A DNA stretch of 23,095 nucleotides from UMGS1696 sp964457685 (GTDB lineage: Bacteria; Bacillota; Clostridia; Oscillospirales; CAG-272): positions 1 through 23,095 of the forward strand of contig CAYWFS010000032.1 in NCBI GenBank assembly GCA_964457685.1, given 5' to 3'. The notes under the pieces are model-generated. The model saw only the letters and a program-made list of their open reading frames with translations, searched no databases and had not been told where the DNA came from. Shown here piece after piece: positions 15,624-22,688 of the stretch. The translations under genes were made by a program, and so were the position numbers. Position 1 is the first letter of the stretch; each line of letters begins with the position of its first letter.

Positions 15624-15652
15624 ATTATATCATATAGCAAACGGTATGTCAA
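15624..15652 (-). promoter_or_regulatory. Sigma-A promoter of the ruvC-led operon
   Basis: On the minus strand TTGACA (15652-15647), a 17-base spacer and TATAAT (15629-15624) match the consensus perfectly. The expected transcript start is about 25 bases before the ruvC ATG. No other promoter of similar quality is visible inside the co-directional block down to 340. Confidence 0.9.
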
Positions 15653-15793
15653 ATTAATTTGCTGTGAATAATTTCGAGTGAAAATGCGGATAAATAATCA
15701 CGCAGATACGTTTTTCCGACAATGGGTAAAAAATGCCCTAAAAACGGCGACTGTGACAAAGTGAACTTTAACTATCCTTGAGTCGGACGTACC
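15653..15793. other. Gene-free divergent intergenic region with an inverted repeat
   Basis: The 385-base gap between ruvC and the EamA transporter holds two divergent promoters (15624-15652 minus and 15794-15822 plus). This part between them has no supported gene. It contains an inverted repeat, CGTTTTT (15709-15715) with AAAAACG (15740-15746), enclosing a small GGG/CCC pair. It could be an operator or chance structure. Confidence 0.4.
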
Positions 15794-15822
15794 TTGACAA
15801 ATTACGTTGTTTATGATATACT
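15794..15822 (+). promoter_or_regulatory. Sigma-A promoter of the EamA transporter
   Basis: TTGACA (15794-15799), a 17-base spacer and TATACT (15817-15822) give an 11 of 12 match to consensus. The start of transcription would lie near 15829, leaving an untranslated leader of about 150 bases before the ATG at 15978, unusually long for this window. Confidence 0.88.
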
Positions 15823-15895
15823 GTATATACATTAACAACTTATCATTTTTTCGTTCATGTGACCAAACCGACTTTCTAATCTCATCACATAAAAG

Positions 15896-15934
15896 AAGCT
15901 ATGCCGAGCATATCCAAGCTGCTGTGCGTAGCTT
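15896..15934 (+). promoter_or_regulatory. Leader hairpin upstream of the EamA transporter
   Basis: AAGCTATGC (15896-15904) pairs with GCGTAGCTT (15926-15934) over nine positions with one G-T wobble. A 21-base loop separates the arms, and a T-rich tract follows. In the long leader this could be an attenuator or an uncharacterised cis element. It matches no riboswitch class that I recognise. Confidence 0.4.
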
Positions 15935-15977
15935 TTATTGATTATTTTCGCACTGAATCGTTTCTTGAGGTATTTTT

Positions 15978-16895
15978 ATGGAAAAAAAGTATTCTAAAAA
16001 GGGATTGCTGTTCCTTATCGCAACTGCGGTAATATGGGGTTTTGCCTGTGTTGCTCAGGTAATGGGTTCGGACAGCATGACTCCCTGCTATTTCAACTTC
16101 GCACGTTTTCTTCTCGGTTCTATTTCCGTAATACCCATAATATTCCTTTTTGAAAAGGAAGCACCCGACAAAAAGAAGTTGAAGCGTTCCGTTGTGGTGG
16201 GTATTCCCGCAGGACTCGCACTCGCCGCCGCAGCAATTACCCAGCAGATAGGCTTCGGTCTCACAGACTCTGCCGGAAAAGGCGGATTCATCACCGGTCT
16301 TTATATGATACTCGTTCCGATATTCAGCATATTCGTCGGAAAGCGTACCGATATTCGCACATGGATAGGGGCATTGTTCGGTGTGGGCGGACTTTTCCTC
16401 CTCTGCATGGGAGACTCCTCCCTCATCATAACAAAAGGAGACCTTCTCATACTCCTCTGCTCCGTATTTTACGCAGTTCACATTCTCATAGTAGACCGTT
16501 TCGGGCAGGATATATATTCTCTCCGCTTCTCGTTTGTTCAGTATGCAACCTGCACCGTTGTTAACCTCATTCTCACTCTCATCTTCGAGGAAATCACGGT
16601 AGCACCTCTCATGGACGCACTTATTCCCGTTCTCTACTGCGGTATAGGCTCCGTCGGAATCGCATACACCTGTCAGATTCTCGGTCAGAAGTACAGCGAT
16701 CCCACAGCCGCATCCATAATTCTCTCAACCGAATCCGTATTCTCGGCAATCGGAGGAGCTATACTCCTTAACGAACGCTTCTCGGCAAAGGGTTACATGG
16801 GATGTGCATTGATACTTGCGGGAATACTCCTCAGTCAGGTAAATCTCTCATTCCTCAAAAAAAGAAAGCTCAAAAAAGCATCAAAAGCCGCATAA
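15978..16895 (+). CDS. EamA/DMT-superfamily transporter
   Basis: This 305-residue inner-membrane protein has ten predicted membrane helices arranged as two EamA repeats. It begins at LLFLIATAVIWGFACVAQ (first helix), and the second repeat starts near DLLILLCSVFYAVHILIVD. The last helix is followed by a lysine-rich tail (KKRKLKKASKAA), which suggests the usual cytoplasmic end. DMT exporters move amino acids, metabolites or nucleotide sugars; the substrate cannot be read here. The start has GAGG seven bases upstream. It stands alone with its own promoter and strong terminator. Confidence 0.9.
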   Translation: MEKKYSKKGLLFLIATAVIWGFACVAQVMGSDSMTPCYFNFARFLLGSISVIPIIFLFEKEAPDKKKLKRSVVVGIPAGLALAAAAITQQIGFGLTDSAGKGGFITGLYMILVPIFSIFVGKRTDIRTWIGALFGVGGLFLLCMGDSSLIITKGDLLILLCSVFYAVHILIVDRFGQDIYSLRFSFVQYATCTVVNLILTLIFEEITVAPLMDALIPVLYCGIGSVGIAYTCQILGQKYSDPTAASIILSTESVFSAIGGAILLNERFSAKGYMGCALILAGILLSQVNLSFLKKRKLKKASKAA

Positions 16896-16900
16896 CACGC

Positions 16901-16985
16901 AAAGAACGCCACTTTTGAACCGCCCAATTTCGTTAGATTTTCGGTCTAACATCTTGGTTGTCGGTTAAGGTGACGTTCTTTTTTT
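16901..16985 (+). terminator. Long branched intrinsic terminator of the EamA gene
   Basis: AAAGAACGCCAC (16901-16912) pairs with GTGACGTTCTTT (16970-16981) with one C.A mismatch. Inside are short AACCG/CGGTT and CCAA/TTGG helices and a perfect GTTAGA/TCTAAC hairpin (16932-16937 with 16945-16950). Seven or more Ts follow. It lies between the convergent EamA and MazF genes. The minus-strand version lacks a good T-run, so it mainly serves the plus strand. Confidence 0.85.
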
Positions 16986-16987
16986 AT

Positions 16988-17338
16988 TTATTCCGCACTC
17001 CCAAGCCCGAAGCTTACGCTAAGTGCATCGTTCACCTGAGTCATTGTTTCATCGTCGAGATGTCCCATTTTCTCACCCAGTCTTCGTTTGTCTATAGTCC
17101 TCACCTGCTCAAGCAGAACCACGGAATCCTTTGCAAGTCCCACTCTCTCCGCATTTATGTCTATGTGCGTCGGAAGTCTGTTCTTCCCCATTCTGCTCGT
17201 TATCGCCGCCGCAATGACCGTGGGAGAGTGCTTGTTCCCCATATCGTTCTGAACTATAAGTACAGGTCTTACTCCACCCTGCTCACTTCCGATAACAGGA
17301 CTGAGATCCGCATAATATATGTCTCCTCGCCGTATCAT
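16988..17338 (-). CDS. MazF/PemK/EndoA-type endoribonuclease toxin
   Basis: This 116-residue protein is close in layout to Bacillus subtilis EndoA (NdoA/MazF): MIRRGDIYYADLSPVIGSEQ, then GGVRPVLIVQND with catalytic Arg24, AAAITS with Thr47, LPTHIDI, and a C-terminal DSVVLLEQVRTIDK. Such enzymes cut single-stranded RNA at short motifs. GAAAGGAT lies eight bases before the ATG. The usual upstream ribbon-helix-helix antitoxin gene is missing: the 244 bases between it and murD hold no minus-strand frame longer than a few codons beside it. An 11-base palindrome at 17391-17401 in this gap could be an operator. The antitoxin may be encoded elsewhere. Confidence 0.93.
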   Translation of the reverse strand: MIRRGDIYYADLSPVIGSEQGGVRPVLIVQNDMGNKHSPTVIAAAITSRMGKNRLPTHIDINAERVGLAKDSVVLLEQVRTIDKRRLGEKMGHLDDETMTQVNDALSVSFGLGSAE

Positions 17339-17390
17339 TTTGTTTTATCCTTTCTCATATATTCCTTTGCTTTACTTATTATTATCCTAG

Positions 17391-17401
17391 ACCGAATCGG
17401 T
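17391..17401. repeat. Palindrome ACCGA-A-TCGGT upstream of mazF-like gene
   Basis: This is a perfect 11-base inverted repeat about 53 bases before the MazF start codon. It could be an operator for mazF autoregulation, but short palindromes of this size also occur by chance. Confidence 0.3.
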
Positions 17402-17494
17402 TAATCACGCCGTATTTATTTCCTCTTTTTCCATTATATGCCGCATAGTCACGGTCGGATTACCTAACGAACACTTTTTTATTTCTCATTCGTA

Positions 17495-17523
17495 TTGTAA
17501 ATTCGGGCAAAATAAGCTATAAT
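17495..17523 (+). promoter_or_regulatory. Sigma-A promoter of the murD-M42 operon
   Basis: TTGTAA (17495-17500), a 17-base spacer and TATAAT (17518-17523) form a good sigma-A promoter. Transcription would start near 17530. A 7-bp stem (17532-17538 with 17553-17559, one T-G wobble) then forms almost at the very 5' end of the mRNA, where it could protect the transcript or act as a weak attenuator. Confidence 0.8.
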
Positions 17524-17582
17524 ATACAAAATGCGGTGCTTATTTTTAAAATCGCCGCACTTTTGTTTCACGGAGACTGTAT

Positions 17583-18992
17583 ATGAACAAATTTGAAGAA
17601 TATTTTAAGGGAAAAAGCGTTTCTCTTATAGGTGCCGGCATATCAAACCTGCCGCTTGCATCCCGTCTTGTCGGTCTTTGCTCCGTTGTTACGGTCAGAG
17701 ACAGAAAAAGTCGTGATGAGCTTGGAGAATGTGCCGCAGAGCTTGAAAAACTCGGAGCAAAGCTTATTCTCGGAGACTCCTACCTTGACGGAATTTGCGA
17801 GGACGTGATTTTTCGCTCACCCGGAATACGTCCCGATATTCCACAGTTTAAAGAGGCTGTAAAAAACGGCAGTGTACTTACCTCGGAGATGGAATTTTTC
17901 CTTTCCCTCGAGCCTTGTCGAATATATGCCGTAACCGGAAGCGACGGAAAATCCACAACGACCACTCTTTCTTATCTCATGCTTGAGAGCGGAAACGAGT
18001 ATAAAACCTTCCTCGGAGGAAACATAGGAAAGCCGCTTCTCGACAGATATGCCGAAATGTCGGAGTGCGACAGTGTTGCGGTAGAGCTGTCATCGTTCCA
18101 GCTTATGACGATAGACTCTCCCCTTGAGGTTGTTGCGATTACAAACGTAACTCCAAATCACCTGAACTGGCACACCTCCATGGAAGAATATATCGAGGCG
18201 AAAAAGCGTATTCTGCGTCATGCAAAAAGAGCCGTACTTAACTACGACAACGATGTAACACGCAAAACTGCACAGGAAATTTCAAAATGCTCCGATATGC
18301 CGATAACATATTTCTCCCTCTCCGCTATCCCCGACGGCGTTCTTCGTGAATGCGACAGCAAGGTATGGCTCGAGGACGGTGTGGTTTACGCTTATTTCCC
18401 CGAAAGCGGAGAGGTAAAGGTTATGGACAGAGGAGAAATAAAGCTCCCGGGTCTTCACAATGTCGCAAACTATATGACTGCGATAGCTCTCACATGGGGC
18501 AGAACCTCATTAGAGAAGATAAGAGAGATAGCATCAAGCTTCGGCGGAGTAGAGCATCGTCTCGAATTTGTTCGTGAGGTAGACGGAGTAAGCTATATAA
18601 ACGGCTCAATAGACTCCTCCCCCACAAGAACAGCCGCAGCTCTTTCCGCAATAAACGACCGTCCAGTTGTTCTGATTGCAGGAGGCTATGACAAGCACAT
18701 TCCGTATGAGCCTCTTGCCGACAGCGTATATTCTTCGTCCGTTCACACCGTGATTCTCACAGGAGATACGGCAAACGCAATCAAAAACGCTCTGACAGCT
18801 CACGAAAGCTACGGAAAAACAAAGCTTGACATAATAATGTCGGATTCGTTTGAAAACGCCGTGAAGCTTGCCCGTGAAAATGCCGCCGCAGGAGACACAG
18901 TTATCCTCTCACCTGCCTCGGCTTCATTCGACAGATTTAAGAATTTTGAAGAGAGAGGAAAATATTTCAAAAAACTCGTTAACGAAATGTGA
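17583..18992 (+). CDS. murD: UDP-N-acetylmuramoyl-L-alanine--D-glutamate ligase MurD
   Basis: This is the cytoplasmic enzyme that adds D-glutamate to UDP-MurNAc-L-Ala in peptidoglycan precursor synthesis. The 469-residue product has the N-terminal nucleotide-binding domain (SVSLIGAGISNLPLA), the Mur ligase ATP loop GSDGKSTTT (119-127), the NVTPNHLNWH block, the HNVANYMTA domain junction, and the C-terminal GGYDKHIPY and SPASASFDRFKNFEERG motifs. Serine replaces the usual cysteine in SPACAS, a mild difference. CGGAG lies seven bases before the ATG. It leads an operon with three M42 peptidase genes, away from the usual division and cell wall cluster. Confidence 0.96.
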   Translation: MNKFEEYFKGKSVSLIGAGISNLPLASRLVGLCSVVTVRDRKSRDELGECAAELEKLGAKLILGDSYLDGICEDVIFRSPGIRPDIPQFKEAVKNGSVLTSEMEFFLSLEPCRIYAVTGSDGKSTTTTLSYLMLESGNEYKTFLGGNIGKPLLDRYAEMSECDSVAVELSSFQLMTIDSPLEVVAITNVTPNHLNWHTSMEEYIEAKKRILRHAKRAVLNYDNDVTRKTAQEISKCSDMPITYFSLSAIPDGVLRECDSKVWLEDGVVYAYFPESGEVKVMDRGEIKLPGLHNVANYMTAIALTWGRTSLEKIREIASSFGGVEHRLEFVREVDGVSYINGSIDSSPTRTAAALSAINDRPVVLIAGGYDKHIPYEPLADSVYSSSVHTVILTGDTANAIKNALTAHESYGKTKLDIIMSDSFENAVKLARENAAAGDTVILSPASASFDRFKNFEERGKYFKKLVNEM

Positions 18993-19011
18993 CGAGATAC
19001 AGGAGGTATAA

Positions 19012-20043
19012 ATGGCAGAATTCAAGGAAATACTTCGCCGTCTTTGCTCTGTAATGACGGTGACAGGCTGCGAAAAAAATGCGGTCGAAGAAGTCAAGGC
19101 TATGTTTTCGTCCGATTTTGACGAGATAAGAACCGACCTCGCCCGCAACATCATACTTGTAAAGCATTCAAAGCACCCCACAAAAAGCATTAAGCCGAAG
19201 GTTCTTTTCGATGCTCACATGGATGAAGTCGGAATGATAGTTTCCGGCATCACAGACGAGGGCTTCCTCAGAGTTACACCCGTCGGCGGTATCGACAGAA
19301 GACTTATCCCCTCGGCTGAGGTATGGGTATACGGAAAGGAAAAGCTCTACGGAACAATTTCTTCCTACTCATCCGAAAACGACCGTGCAAGAAGCGAGAA
19401 AACTCCCGACTGGAACGACGTTCTCGTTGACATCGGCTACAACAAAGAAGAAGCCGAAAAGCTTGTCGAGCTTGGAACTCCCGTCGGCTACTACTACGAG
19501 GGTGACGAGCTTTTAAACGGCAGACTCACCGGTCGCGGACTTGACGACAAGTGCTGTGCCGCCACAGTTCTTACCGCACTCATCAATACCCCCGCAGAGG
19601 AGCTTCTCTGTGACTCATATGCTGTTCTTTCCACAGGTGAAGAAAACGGCAGAGGAGGAGTTTCCTGTGCGGCTCATGCAATCAGACCCGACTTCGCTCT
19701 CATATGCGACGTAAACTTTGCATCTCAACCCGGTTCTCCCGAGGGCTGTGCAAAGCTTGAAAGCGGACCCATGATTTCCCTCTCCGCAGCTACAAACAGA
19801 CGCTTTACAAAGCACCTGCTTGCTGTGGCAAAGGAAAACGAAATCCCCACAAACACCACAATAGAGCCTACCTCCACGGGAACCAATGCGGAATGCGTTG
19901 CCTGCGTGAACGAAGGTGTGGCTACTGCTGTACTCGGACTCCCCCTCGGAGGAATGCACTCCTTCAATGAGGAACTCAGCACAGTTGACGCAGAGCATAT
20001 GATAAAGCTTATCTCAAAGCTTATCACCACCGAATTATATTGA
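19012..20043 (+). CDS. M42 family metallo-aminopeptidase (copy 1, active site intact)
   Basis: This 343-residue protein is a co-catalytic dinuclear metallopeptidase of the TET type. All ligands are visible: His69 and Asp71 in DAHMDEVG, the bridging aspartate in GRGLDDK (178-179), catalytic Glu210 and Glu211 in TGEENG, Asp233 in ICDVN, and His316 in GGMHSFNE. Family members form dodecameric tetrahedra that trim peptides in the cytoplasm. The ribosome binding site AGGAGG is five bases before the ATG. It starts 19 bases after murD, so they are cotranscribed. Confidence 0.93.
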   Translation: MAEFKEILRRLCSVMTVTGCEKNAVEEVKAMFSSDFDEIRTDLARNIILVKHSKHPTKSIKPKVLFDAHMDEVGMIVSGITDEGFLRVTPVGGIDRRLIPSAEVWVYGKEKLYGTISSYSSENDRARSEKTPDWNDVLVDIGYNKEEAEKLVELGTPVGYYYEGDELLNGRLTGRGLDDKCCAATVLTALINTPAEELLCDSYAVLSTGEENGRGGVSCAAHAIRPDFALICDVNFASQPGSPEGCAKLESGPMISLSAATNRRFTKHLLAVAKENEIPTNTTIEPTSTGTNAECVACVNEGVATAVLGLPLGGMHSFNEELSTVDAEHMIKLISKLITTELY

Positions 20044-20059
20044 TGAAAGGAGATATGCA

Positions 20060-21136
20060 ATGCAGAAAAACGATATTGAACTTTTAAAGAAGCTGTCACT
20101 TGTTTTTGCTCCCTCGGGATGTGAGGACAAGGCGGCACAGCTTATCCGTGAAGAAGCGGAAAAGTATGCAGATGAAATATTCGAGGACAGAAGCGGAACC
20201 CTCATTTTAAAATATTCCGCAAGAGCCGAAAGAACTCCTTACGATGTTGACGGAGAGCCTGAATTTTCTCCCGAATGCCCCGATTGCTCCTCTCTCATGC
20301 TCCACACACATATGGACGAGGGTGGATTTATGGTAAAGTCCGTTGATGACGATGGTTTCATCCGCTTCAAGGCAATGAACGCACGAAATCCCATGTTCAT
20401 CTCCGGCAGAAACGTAACAGTAGGTAACGAAGAAAGAGAAACCATCGGTTATGTCGGTGCAAAGGCAGTTCACCTCGGAGGTGTCGGAGACTTCGATTCC
20501 CTTTTCATAGACATAGGTGCAAAGAACAAGGACGAAGCTTCAAAGTACGTTGAAAAGGGTGACTTTGCCGTATTCCGTTCCGATTTTGTTACATACGGCG
20601 ATAACAGGCTCAAGGGTAAAGCATTCGGAAGCAGAAGCGGCTGCTATGTTCTTCTTTCCGTATTAAAGGAGCTTGCCGAAAACAAGACAGCTCTCCCCTA
20701 CGACGTTTACTTTGCATTTACAAGATGCGGTGAGATCGGTATTTGCGGTGAAAAAACTGCCGCTGCCCTCGTTTCTCCCGACCTTGCAATCACAGTATGC
20801 GGTACGGAAGCAAATGATATTGACGTAAAGAAGCCTTCGATAAAGCTCGGTGAGGGTGCGGTTATCACATATGCTGACGGCGGCACCGTATACGACAGAG
20901 AGCTTATCTCCTACCTCACCAAAACAGCCGAGAACGGTGGAATAAGCTATCAGATAAAGAAATCAGTCTCCGGAAGAAACGGTTCGGCAGGTATTCAGAG
21001 AGCCGTAGAGGGCGTAAAGTGTGCGTCTGTCTCCGTTCCCGTAAGATATATGACAACAAGTGCAAATGTAGCTTCCGCAAACGACCTCGATTCCGTAAAG
21101 GAACTCATCATCTCAGCCGTACAAGGCATTAAGTAA
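20060..21136 (+). CDS. M42-family pseudopeptidase (copy 2, metal ligands lost)
   Basis: This 358-residue protein is clearly homologous to its two neighbours, but the metal site is dismantled. His84 and Asp86 of HTHMDEGG remain. The bridging-aspartate motif GRPMDDR reads GKAFGSR (186-192). The catalytic EE pair is Cys223-Gly224 (TRCGEIG). The ligand Asp is Thr245 (ITVCGTE), and the C-terminal ligand His is Thr332 (RYMTTSA). The frame is intact, the fold-defining segments are kept, and the ribosome binding site AAGGAG is seven bases upstream. It may be a structural or regulatory subunit that co-assembles with copies 1 and 3, or a binding protein. Gaps to its neighbours are 16 and 17 bases. Confidence 0.9.
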   Translation: MQKNDIELLKKLSLVFAPSGCEDKAAQLIREEAEKYADEIFEDRSGTLILKYSARAERTPYDVDGEPEFSPECPDCSSLMLHTHMDEGGFMVKSVDDDGFIRFKAMNARNPMFISGRNVTVGNEERETIGYVGAKAVHLGGVGDFDSLFIDIGAKNKDEASKYVEKGDFAVFRSDFVTYGDNRLKGKAFGSRSGCYVLLSVLKELAENKTALPYDVYFAFTRCGEIGICGEKTAAALVSPDLAITVCGTEANDIDVKKPSIKLGEGAVITYADGGTVYDRELISYLTKTAENGGISYQIKKSVSGRNGSAGIQRAVEGVKCASVSVPVRYMTTSANVASANDLDSVKELIISAVQGIK

Positions 21137-21153
21137 GAAAGGAATAGATATAA

Positions 21154-22158
21154 ATGATAACACTTATAAAGAATCTTATAAAGCCCGTATGCGTTCCCGG
21201 AAACGAGAGTGAAGTTGCGGGTGTCATCGCAGAAGAAATAGCTCCTTACGTTACCTCCTGCAAGACAGACAACATGGGAAACCTTATCGCATTCGTTGAG
21301 GGTAACGGCGAGAACAAAAAGAAGCTCATGTTCGCCGCACACATTGACGAAATCGGCTTTATCGTTACTCACATCGAGGACAACGGATATATCCGCTTCT
21401 CCACACTCGGCGGTATCAACATGACAGCCGCTTCCTACAGCAGAGTTGTATTTGAAAACGGTCTCGTAGGTATTCTTGTACCCGACGCAGGTGCAGGTAA
21501 CTTAAACTGTGACAACTGTTCCGTTGACATCGGTACAAAGAGCAAGAAGGAAACCGAACGCAAGGTAAAAGTAGGCGACACATTTGCCGTTAAGTCCGAG
21601 GTAACACGTCTCGCAGGCACAAGAGTTGCGGGCAGACCCATGGACGACAGAATCGGTGCCGCTGTAATGATTGAAGCCGCAAAGAGAATCGGCACACCCT
21701 ACAACGACGTATACTTCTGCTTCACCGTACAGGAAGAAGTAGGTTGCAGAGGCTCAAAGACTGCGGCATATTCCGTAATGCCCGACATCGGCGTTGCTCT
21801 CGACGTAACAGGCACAGGTGACGCTCAGTCCGCAAAACCCATGGAAGTAAAAATCGGCGGCGGTGCGGCTATAAAGATAAAGGACTCCTCCGTTGTATGC
21901 GACAGAGAACTCGTTCGCAAGATGAAGGATATTTCCGTAAACAACGGAATCAAGCACCAGATGGAAATTCTCACAGGCGGCGGAACAGATACCTCCTCCA
22001 TGCAGCAGACAGGTGCAGGTGCCGTTGCCGGATGCATCTCCATTCCCACAAGATATATCCACTCCCCCGTTGAGCTTATAGACCTCTCCGACGTTGAGGA
22101 ATGCGTAAAGCTCACTGCGGCTATGTGTGCAGAGGATATGTCTGACATCTGCCGCTAA
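21154..22158 (+). CDS. M42 family metallo-aminopeptidase (copy 3, active site intact)
   Basis: This 334-residue M42 peptidase keeps every ligand: His63 and Asp65 in AAHIDEIG, the bridging aspartate in GRPMDDRIG (164-165), Glu194-Glu195 in VQEEVG, Asp217 in LDVTGTGD, and His303 in RYIHSPVE. The GGGTDTSSMQ block is also typical of the family. Substrate preference (glutamyl, leucyl or lysyl) cannot be assigned. AAAGGA lies about ten bases before the ATG. It is the last gene of the murD operon. Confidence 0.95.
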   Translation: MITLIKNLIKPVCVPGNESEVAGVIAEEIAPYVTSCKTDNMGNLIAFVEGNGENKKKLMFAAHIDEIGFIVTHIEDNGYIRFSTLGGINMTAASYSRVVFENGLVGILVPDAGAGNLNCDNCSVDIGTKSKKETERKVKVGDTFAVKSEVTRLAGTRVAGRPMDDRIGAAVMIEAAKRIGTPYNDVYFCFTVQEEVGCRGSKTAAYSVMPDIGVALDVTGTGDAQSAKPMEVKIGGGAAIKIKDSSVVCDRELVRKMKDISVNNGIKHQMEILTGGGTDTSSMQQTGAGAVAGCISIPTRYIHSPVELIDLSDVEECVKLTAAMCAEDMSDICR

Positions 22159-22169
22159 AAGCGTTTTTT
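22153..22169 (+). terminator. Short terminator-like hairpin after the M42 operon
   Basis: CGCT (22153-22156) pairs with AGCG (22160-22163) across three bases, followed by six Ts. It overlaps the stop codon of the third M42 gene. The stem is short, so termination may be partial. Confidence 0.4.
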
Positions 22170-22221
22170 CGAGCCGAAATCGGAGTAAATAAAAAAAATC
22201 AAAAAAATTTTGAAAAAGGTA

Positions 22222-22250
22222 TTGACAATCGAAACTCAGCGTGGTATAAT
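22222..22250 (+). promoter_or_regulatory. Sigma-A promoter of the tRNA-Thr/tRNA-Tyr unit
   Basis: TTGACA (22222-22227), 17 bases, and TATAAT (22245-22250) form a perfect consensus promoter. Transcription would start near 22257, leaving a leader of about 75 bases before tRNA-Thr. Confidence 0.92.
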
Positions 22251-22332
22251 AATAACGTCCTCGAGGGAAGCGGTTAAAACAAACAAAACCGAACAACCGA
22301 GAAGACAAAAAGTTGTTAAAACTACATAAAAC

Positions 22333-22407
22333 GCTGGTGTGGCTCAATGGCAGAGCAGCTGATTTGTAATCAGCAGGTTGTTGGTTCGACTCCGATCACC
22401 AGCTCCA
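22333..22407 (+). tRNA. tRNA-Thr (anticodon TGT)
   Basis: The acceptor arms GCTGGTG/CACCAGC pair fully. The anticodon loop TTTGTAA between CTGAT-type stems gives TGT, which reads ACA. The T arm GTTGGTTCGACTCCGAT is regular. The discriminator is T and CCA is encoded (22405-22407). Confidence 0.96.
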
Positions 22408-22489
22408 GGGGGAATTCCCGAGTGGCCAAAGGGGACAGACTGTAAATCTGCTGGCACCGCCTTCGGTGGTTCGAATCCACCTTCCCCCA
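22408..22489 (+). tRNA. tRNA-Tyr (anticodon GTA)
   Basis: This class II tRNA of 82 bases starts immediately after the CCA of tRNA-Thr. The acceptor GGGGGAA pairs with TTCCCCC. The anticodon loop CTGTAAA gives GTA (tyrosine). The long variable arm is TGGCACCGCCTTCGG-like. Position 27-43 of the anticodon stem is an A.C mismatch. The discriminator is A at 22489. CCA is not encoded, unlike its partner. Confidence 0.95.
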
Positions 22490-22498
22490 TCCCAAACA

Positions 22499-22530
22499 AA
22501 ACCGTTAGAATTAAGTTCTGACGGTTTTTT
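22499..22530 (+). terminator. Intrinsic terminator after the tRNA pair
   Basis: AAACCGTTAGAA (22499-22510) pairs with TTCTGACGGTTT (22516-22527) over 12 positions with one T-G wobble. The loop is five bases and further Ts follow. Confidence 0.92.
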
Positions 22531-22688
22531 CTTGCTTTGTGATATTTTTCTTCTCTGCCTGTTGATTTTTATCCGCAGTCGTGCTAAACTGGAAAAAAGA
22601 TATTTTTATTTCAAAAACTTTTTTCGCAAAAACTATTTTCAAGTCCAACCTATGATAAAATATTTTATTTTTCAAAAAGGAGAAAAAT

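Noticed and set aside
15942..16481. A 179-codon minus-strand open frame across the EamA gene
   Set aside because: It is antisense to clear EamA helices. Its Cys/Tyr/Glu-rich composition is that of a reverse-frame shadow.
21754..22347. A 197-codon minus-strand open frame across the third M42 gene and the tRNA promoter
   Set aside because: It runs opposite conserved M42 motifs and through the promoter and tRNA start; no domain is visible.
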